Positions 7,020 to 10,328 of a DNA stretch of 10,328 nt are shown here, piece by piece. Origin of the DNA: DATAVB01 sp040414495 (lineage in GTDB: Bacteria; Actinomycetota; Actinomycetes; Mycobacteriales; QHCD01). The stretch lies in the NCBI GenBank assembly GCA_040414495.1, contig JBEDUI010000122.1, positions 1 through 10,328 of the forward strand. Direction: 5' to 3'. Made by a program: the position numbers and the translations under genes. Each line of letters begins with the position of its first letter. Position 1 is the stretch's first letter. Under the pieces are notes generated by a model. The model made no database searches and was not told the DNA's origin. It saw nothing but the letters and a program-made list of their open reading frames with translations.

Positions 7020-7511
7020 ATGAATCGGTCTCCGGAGCCGGAAAATGCTGGCGAACGTAATCTGCTGCTCGGCTGGCTGGCGTTCCACCGAGATGCGCTC
7101 GCGTCCAAATGCGACGGTCTGGGCGCGGCCCAGCAGGTGGAAGCGTCCGCGCCGCCGTCGGATTTGACGCTGGCCGGCCTGGTCCGGCACATGACCGAAA
7201 TGGAACGGGCTTATCTCGTGTACCCCTTACAGGGCGGGGATTTCTCGTTGATCTACTGCACCGATGACAACCCCGACGGCGATATCGTCGGGCTCACGCC
7301 GGAGATCGTCGCTCCGTCGTTGGAACGTTGGCACGCCGAGCGCGCTTGCGCCGACGCGCTGTTGGCCGCGGTGAATTCGCTGGATGACAGGTGCGTGGGC
7401 AGTCGCAATTCGGTGCGGTGGAATCTGCTCAAGGTCATCCAGGAATACGCCCGCCACAACGGCCACGCCGACATCATTCGCGAACGGATTGACGGGGCGG
7501 TGGGGGAGTAG
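7020..7511 (+). CDS. DinB-like DUF664 protein (putative mycothiol transferase family)
   Basis: The 163-residue protein fits the DUF664 branch of the DinB/YfiT superfamily, four-helix-bundle metal proteins that in actinobacteria include mycothiol-dependent S-transferases. Family features are LTLAGLVRHMTEMERAYL (49-66, with H57 as likely metal ligand), an RWHAE helix near 103-107, and the C-terminal EYARHNGHADIIRE (142-155, H146 and H149), which completes a histidine triad. The frame is open upstream to 6801, but ATG 7020 is chosen because GAGGGG at 7004-7009 is a suitable ribosome site, and the upstream part would overlap the divergent DUF1707 gene. Its last 38 bp overlap the 3' end of the convergent GNAT gene. 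A detoxification role is inferred from the family; the substrate is unknown. Confidence 0.85.
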   Translation: MNRSPEPENAGERNLLLGWLAFHRDALASKCDGLGAAQQVEASAPPSDLTLAGLVRHMTEMERAYLVYPLQGGDFSLIYCTDDNPDGDIVGLTPEIVAPSLERWHAERACADALLAAVNSLDDRCVGSRNSVRWNLLKVIQEYARHNGHADIIRERIDGAVGE

Positions 7512-8295
7512 CGGGCCGGCCCGGATGTAGGAACGGCGTGGTCGTCGCGAGGTCGACAAACCCGAGCCGACGCAGAATTGGCTGGCTGTCGGTCGTGGCG
7601 TCGACCTGCAGGTACCGGTATCCCAGCTCGGTCGCTAATGCGGCCCGGTAAGCCACGAGCGCCCGGAAGATGCCGCGGCGACGCCAGTCCGGCAGCGTTC
7701 CACCGCCCCACAGACTGGCGAATTCGGTGCCGTGGTGAAATTCGACCCGGGCACTGGAGACCGGCGTCTTGCCCGACGTCTTGCCGGCCCACGCGATCAT
7801 GGCCAGCATCGTGTCGGGTTGCTGAGCCAGAATGGTTCGCGCCACCGCGGAGTGGTCGCCGCCGAACACCGCATTGTGGACGGAGACGAGCGCGGCGGCG
7901 TCATTCTCGTTACGCACCTGGGTGATGGTGATGCCGTCCGGTGCGGGCACAGTGAGGTCGAGATCGGCAATGTCCGCTACCAGTACGGCTTCGGTCGGTT
8001 GCGCTACAAAACCCGCTGCTATGAGTCGCTCGGGCAGGTCGGCCGGCTTGTCGTAGGAATAGTGTTTCCACTCCCAGGGCGTAGCTTCGGCCGCGAATCG
8101 GTCGATCTGGGCCGCGATGACCGCATCCGCGTTAGCGTCGTTGAGCTCCGACCAGGTGACGCCGGCCCAACCGTCGCCTGTGGACACACTGCGGACCACG
8201 TTGTCGTCTCGCTCGATGTGCGCGTCCGGTCCGTCCGGTTGTGGGTGTCGGCGCATCTGTTCGTTGAACGCGGCGAGTACGGCGTGTTTGTCCAT
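7474..8295 (-). CDS. GNAT-family N-acetyltransferase
   Basis: The protein has 273 residues. The C-terminal half (about 120-260) is a GNAT domain with ASLWGGGTLPDWRRRGIFRALV (193-214), containing the acetyl-CoA pyrophosphate-binding RRRGIF loop. YLQVDATTDSQPILRRLGF (228-246) is the typical GNAT motif B/C. The N-terminal half (about 45-115), with ATPWEWKHYSYDKPADLPERL, resembles the degenerate first GNAT-like domain seen in two-domain acetyltransferases. The proline-rich tail (258-268) is probably disordered. The start is ATG 8295, 12 nt after the stop of the MazG-like gene, and the short gap suggests co-transcription. No clear ribosome site is present. The 3' end runs 38 bp into the convergent DinB gene. 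The acceptor substrate cannot be predicted. Confidence 0.87.
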   Translation of the reverse strand: MDKHAVLAAFNEQMRRHPQPDGPDAHIERDDNVVRSVSTGDGWAGVTWSELNDANADAVIAAQIDRFAAEATPWEWKHYSYDKPADLPERLIAAGFVAQPTEAVLVADIADLDLTVPAPDGITITQVRNENDAAALVSVHNAVFGGDHSAVARTILAQQPDTMLAMIAWAGKTSGKTPVSSARVEFHHGTEFASLWGGGTLPDWRRRGIFRALVAYRAALATELGYRYLQVDATTDSQPILRRLGFVDLATTTPFLHPGRPATPPPPRQSVRE

Positions 8296-8307
8296 GCTGA
8301 TAGCCGA

Positions 8308-8718
8308 TCAGAACGATTGCTCGTGGGGCAAGTCGTTATCTGTTCTTGTGAGCGCTGCCGCAATGTCGGGCGGCTGGTAGTGCGGGCCTTTCGTTACCTT
8401 GCCATTGTCCATGATCGGCCGGCCGTCGTCGCCAAGTTTGGTCATGTTGGCCCGGTGTACGGCCGCGAGTACGGCGTCCAGGTCGATTCCATAGGTGGCG
8501 GCGGTTCCGTAGGCGACGTAGACCACGTCAGCTAGTTCGTGGGCGATCTCGGTCAGGTCGCCACCTTCGATGGCTTCGGCCAGTTCGGCGGTTTCCTCTT
8601 CATGTAGGCGGATTCGTCGTTGCGCGAGGTCGAGCGGCGCCGACGTGGGCCGTTCGTTCAGCACCAGTCCGAACGCTCGATGGAATTCACGTACAAACGT
8701 ATCCGGTGACTCAGCCAT
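8308..8718 (-). CDS. MazG-like nucleotide pyrophosphohydrolase
   Basis: This 136-residue all-alpha NTP pyrophosphohydrolase belongs to the MazG/HisE superfamily. The metal-binding signature EExxE...ExxD is visible as E41-E42-x-x-E45 in LHEEETAELAEAI and E61-x-x-D64 in HELADVVYVAYG. Downstream, VHRANMTKLGDDGRPI and the KVTKGPHYQPPD tail (108-118) match the subgroup of small stand-alone MazG proteins annotated as phosphoribosyl-ATP pyrophosphohydrolase-like. The likely role is hydrolysis of non-canonical or excess (d)NTPs to monophosphates in the cytoplasm; the true substrate is unknown. It follows the MarR gene by 23 nt, but a good -10 hexamer lies directly before its ATG, so it may have its own leaderless promoter. 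It precedes GNAT by 12 nt. Confidence 0.88.
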   Translation of the reverse strand: MAESPDTFVREFHRAFGLVLNERPTSAPLDLAQRRIRLHEEETAELAEAIEGGDLTEIAHELADVVYVAYGTAATYGIDLDAVLAAVHRANMTKLGDDGRPIMDNGKVTKGPHYQPPDIAAALTRTDNDLPHEQSF

Positions 8719-8724
8719 ATCGGC

Positions 8725-8730
8725 ATTCTA
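8725..8730 (-). promoter_or_regulatory. Putative -10 element for a leaderless MazG-like transcript
   Basis: The minus strand reads TAGAAT, a strong TANNNT match, followed by 6 nt and then ATG at 8718. No Shine-Dalgarno sequence fits in that gap. The hexamer lies in the short space after the MarR stop, which suggests that the MazG-GNAT pair is transcribed separately from marR. Confidence 0.5.
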
Positions 8731-8741
8731 GTTGCGGCTTG

Positions 8742-9188
8742 TTATGGCGTGGCCGAGCGTTCGATGTGCTGTGCGCGTAGGTGTTCCATGGCGACCTCCA
8801 AATTCGCGATCAGTTTGGCGCCCGTTTTCGGGTCGATGTCGCCGAGCGCCGCGAGCAGCGCTTTGTCCACCGATACCGCACCGGCGCGGGCGACGGCACG
8901 AGGAGCAGCTCGGGTCAACCCAACTAGTGTGCGGCGACCATCGGTCGGATCGGCCTGGGTCGTCAACACTCCTTGATCGCGCAGCCGCGCCACCGACTCG
9001 GATACGTAGCTTTGCGGCAGGCCGGTCCGCTTGGTGATGTCCTTGATCGAACTGTCCTTGGCCGCTGCCACGTCCATCAGAATCAGCCGTACGCCCGGCG
9101 GTGTCACTGGCGCATTGGCCGGCCGCATGGCGTCCTCGGCAATCTTTGCCAGCCACCGACCGAGCTGAAACAGATCGTGTGCCTTCAT
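8742..9188 (-). CDS. MarR-family transcriptional regulator
   Basis: The 148-residue winged-HTH repressor-type protein has helices in SIKDITKRTGLPQSYVSESVARLRDQGVL, where PQSYVSESVARL is the recognition helix. The family wing signature follows as DPTDGRRTLVGLT. The flanking N- and C-terminal helices would form the dimer interface. The frame is open to 9260, but starts above 9200 would run through the palindrome and the divergent gene's promoter. ATG 9188 is preferred because a TAGCAT hexamer precedes it at leaderless spacing; ATG 9197 (three residues longer) is the alternative. It is divergent from the TIM-barrel gene and separated by a perfect inverted repeat, so it probably represses itself and that gene. 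The inducing ligand is unknown. Confidence 0.87.
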   Translation of the reverse strand: MKAHDLFQLGRWLAKIAEDAMRPANAPVTPPGVRLILMDVAAAKDSSIKDITKRTGLPQSYVSESVARLRDQGVLTTQADPTDGRRTLVGLTRAAPRAVARAGAVSVDKALLAALGDIDPKTGAKLIANLEVAMEHLRAQHIERSATP

Positions 9189-9195
9189 GGCCGGC

Positions 9196-9201
9196 ATGCT
9201 A
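9196..9201 (-). promoter_or_regulatory. Putative -10 element for the marR transcript
   Basis: The minus strand reads TAGCAT, followed by 7 nt and then ATG at 9188, compatible with a leaderless mRNA. The palindrome at 9211-9236 would cover the spacer/-35 region of this promoter, which suits autorepression. Confidence 0.4.
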
Positions 9202-9210
9202 TATCGTCGG

Positions 9211-9236
9211 CAGATACATCGGTAGCGATGTATCTG
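9211..9236. promoter_or_regulatory. Perfect palindrome, probable MarR operator
   Basis: The arms CAGATACATCG (9211-9221) and CGATGTATCTG (9226-9236) are exact inverted repeats around GTAG. An 11-bp perfect repeat in high-GC DNA is unlikely by chance, and these arms are AT-richer than their surroundings. It lies in the 63-bp gap between marR and the divergent TIM-barrel gene, the usual place for a MarR-family dimer to control both promoters. Binding is inferred. Confidence 0.75.
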
Positions 9237-9251
9237 AATTCGGGGTGGCGC

Positions 9252-10322
9252 ATGAGGCAACGGGGTGTGCTCTATGACGTCGGCCGGGCGATGTCGCCCC
9301 GGGCGATGAACTGGCGACCGGACTATTCGCCGGCGCTGGCCCGGCGGGAGTTGGAGATCATCCGGACCGACCTACACGCCAACGCCGTACGCATCTGCGG
9401 TCTCGACCCGACCCGGCTGATCACCGCGGCCGAGGCTGCGTTGGCGCTCGGCCTGGATGTGTGGTTCTCTCCCGAACTCTGGGGCGCTACGCCCGAACGC
9501 ACGCTGCGATATCTGGCCGAGGCGAGCGCGTTGGCCGAGCCGTTGCGCCGGAAATACCCCGATCGGATTGTCTTCAGTGTCGGCAACGAACTGTCGGTAT
9601 TCATGCGCGGAATCGTGCCCGGTCGCCGTTTCAATCAGCGAGTCCGGCTGCTGCGTAAGCATTTCCGTGCTGGAACGTACACGCCGGCGCTACGGAAACA
9701 TCTGCGGGCTGCCACGACATCCGTTCGCCGTAACTACCACGGGCCAGTCAGCTACTGCGCACTGCGGATGGAAGACGTCGACTGGGACCTGTTTGACGTG
9801 ATCGGGATCAACCATTATCTCAGTGCCGCGTCCGCGTCGCGCTATCCACGCGTCCTTGAGCAACTGCTGGCGACCGGCAAACCGGTGTCGGTCACCGAAT
9901 TCGGTTTTCCGGCGTGCGAGGCGGCCGACGCGCCCGAAATGTTGATGCTCGGCTTGAACGTCCGGCCGATGAGCATGATCGGGCAACGGCTTCCCTTTGC
10001 CGGCCGGAAGATTCGCCCCCGCGTTCGTACGATTTACCGACGTGACGAGGCAAAGCAGGCCCGGCTGCTGGTCGAGCAGATCGACCTGCTCGACCGGATC
10101 GGCGTCGACGGCGCGTACATCATGAGCTTCAGTTTCCCGCTCTCGCCGTACGATCCGGATCCGCGGCACGACCTGGACGCAACCGCTCTGAGTCTGGTCC
10201 GAAGCGGACAGCGCGGCACCGCGTACCCCGATATGGCGTGGGAACCGAAGCAAGCCTTTCATGTTGTTGCCGAGCGCTATCGACGTATGGCGGCGCAGAA
10301 TGGTCCCCAACCCAACTCCTGA
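9252..10322 (+). CDS. TIM-barrel glycoside-hydrolase-like protein (often labelled 'abortive infection protein')
   Basis: The 356-residue cytoplasmic protein has no signal peptide. It resembles an actinobacterial family whose members begin with 'RGxxYDxG' and are frequently annotated 'abortive infection protein' without good support. The fold reads as a (beta/alpha)8 barrel with clan GH-A features. VFSVGNELSVF (107-117) supplies N112-E113, the usual acid/base position at strand 4. PVSVTEFGFP (211-220) supplies E216, the nucleophile position at strand 7. LHANAVRI (41-48), DVWFSPELW (69-77), FDVIGINHY (181-189) and the C-terminal DPDPRHDLD and YPDMAWEPKQAF blocks are family landmarks. ATG 9252 is preferred because GGGGTGG at 9242-9248 precedes it; ATG 9228 is in frame but lies inside the palindrome. 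The substrate is unknown, and a hydrolase activity is inferred from the two glutamates. It is probably controlled by the divergent MarR. Confidence 0.82.
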   Translation: MRQRGVLYDVGRAMSPRAMNWRPDYSPALARRELEIIRTDLHANAVRICGLDPTRLITAAEAALALGLDVWFSPELWGATPERTLRYLAEASALAEPLRRKYPDRIVFSVGNELSVFMRGIVPGRRFNQRVRLLRKHFRAGTYTPALRKHLRAATTSVRRNYHGPVSYCALRMEDVDWDLFDVIGINHYLSAASASRYPRVLEQLLATGKPVSVTEFGFPACEAADAPEMLMLGLNVRPMSMIGQRLPFAGRKIRPRVRTIYRRDEAKQARLLVEQIDLLDRIGVDGAYIMSFSFPLSPYDPDPRHDLDATALSLVRSGQRGTAYPDMAWEPKQAFHVVAERYRRMAAQNGPQPNS

Positions 10323-10328
10323 AAGGCA

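Noticed and set aside
8973..9251. Upstream extension of the TIM-barrel frame into the MarR gene
   Set aside because: It is antisense to the HTH-coding part of marR and passes through the palindrome. The family consensus starts at the RGVLYDVG block.
9252..10322. Phage-defence (abortive infection) function for the barrel protein
   Set aside because: The label in this family has no visible basis in the sequence. There is no HEPN, nuclease or CAAX-protease Abi motif, and the conserved glutamates point to a glycosidase-like fold.

Overview
The window comes from a high-GC actinomycete. The evidence is the overall base composition, frequent GTG/TTG or SD-poor starts, and a set of protein families typical of actinobacteria: an Eis-type acetyltransferase, DUF1707, a DUF664/DinB mycothiol-transferase-like protein, and a lipoprotein L,D-transpeptidase. 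I cannot name the genus from sequence alone.

Left region (1 to about 3180): the integrase-proximal end of an actinomycete integrative and conjugative element (AICE, pSAM2-like). A truncated HTH gene, a RepSA-type rolling-circle initiator, a small HTH_17 excisionase and a tyrosine integrase are closely packed on the + strand, with a 4-bp overlap and gaps of 10 and 14 nt. The integrase runs toward the 3' end of a tRNA-Lys(CTT) gene on the - strand (3180-3252), which is the expected attachment site. The rest of the element, including its transfer genes and the second att copy, must lie left of the window. GTAC tetramers are about five times sparser in this part than to the right of the tRNA, which independently supports the boundary.

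Right region (about 3253 to 10328): ordinary chromosome. It holds a lipoprotein L,D-transpeptidase (+). It meets head-on a minus-strand group of DUF1707 protein, phosphotransferase-fold protein (ATGA overlap) and Eis-like acetyltransferase, all possibly co-transcribed. A DinB/DUF664 gene (+) starts divergently from DUF1707 and overlaps by 38 bp the 3' end of a convergent GNAT acetyltransferase. GNAT lies 12 nt behind a MazG-like pyrophosphohydrolase, which in turn follows a MarR regulator (all on -). The MarR gene is divergent from a TIM-barrel glycoside-hydrolase-like gene (the family often labelled 'abortive infection protein'). Their 63-bp intergenic region carries a perfect 11-bp-arm inverted repeat that looks like the MarR operator.

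Three minus-strand genes (DUF1707, MazG-like, MarR) have a TANNNT hexamer 6-7 nt before an ATG and no Shine-Dalgarno sequence, which is the geometry of leaderless transcripts. I found no CRISPR array, insertion sequence or clearly novel defence system. The most interesting points are the AICE/tRNA junction, the MarR-palindrome-TIM-barrel unit and the DUF1707-APH-Eis cluster.
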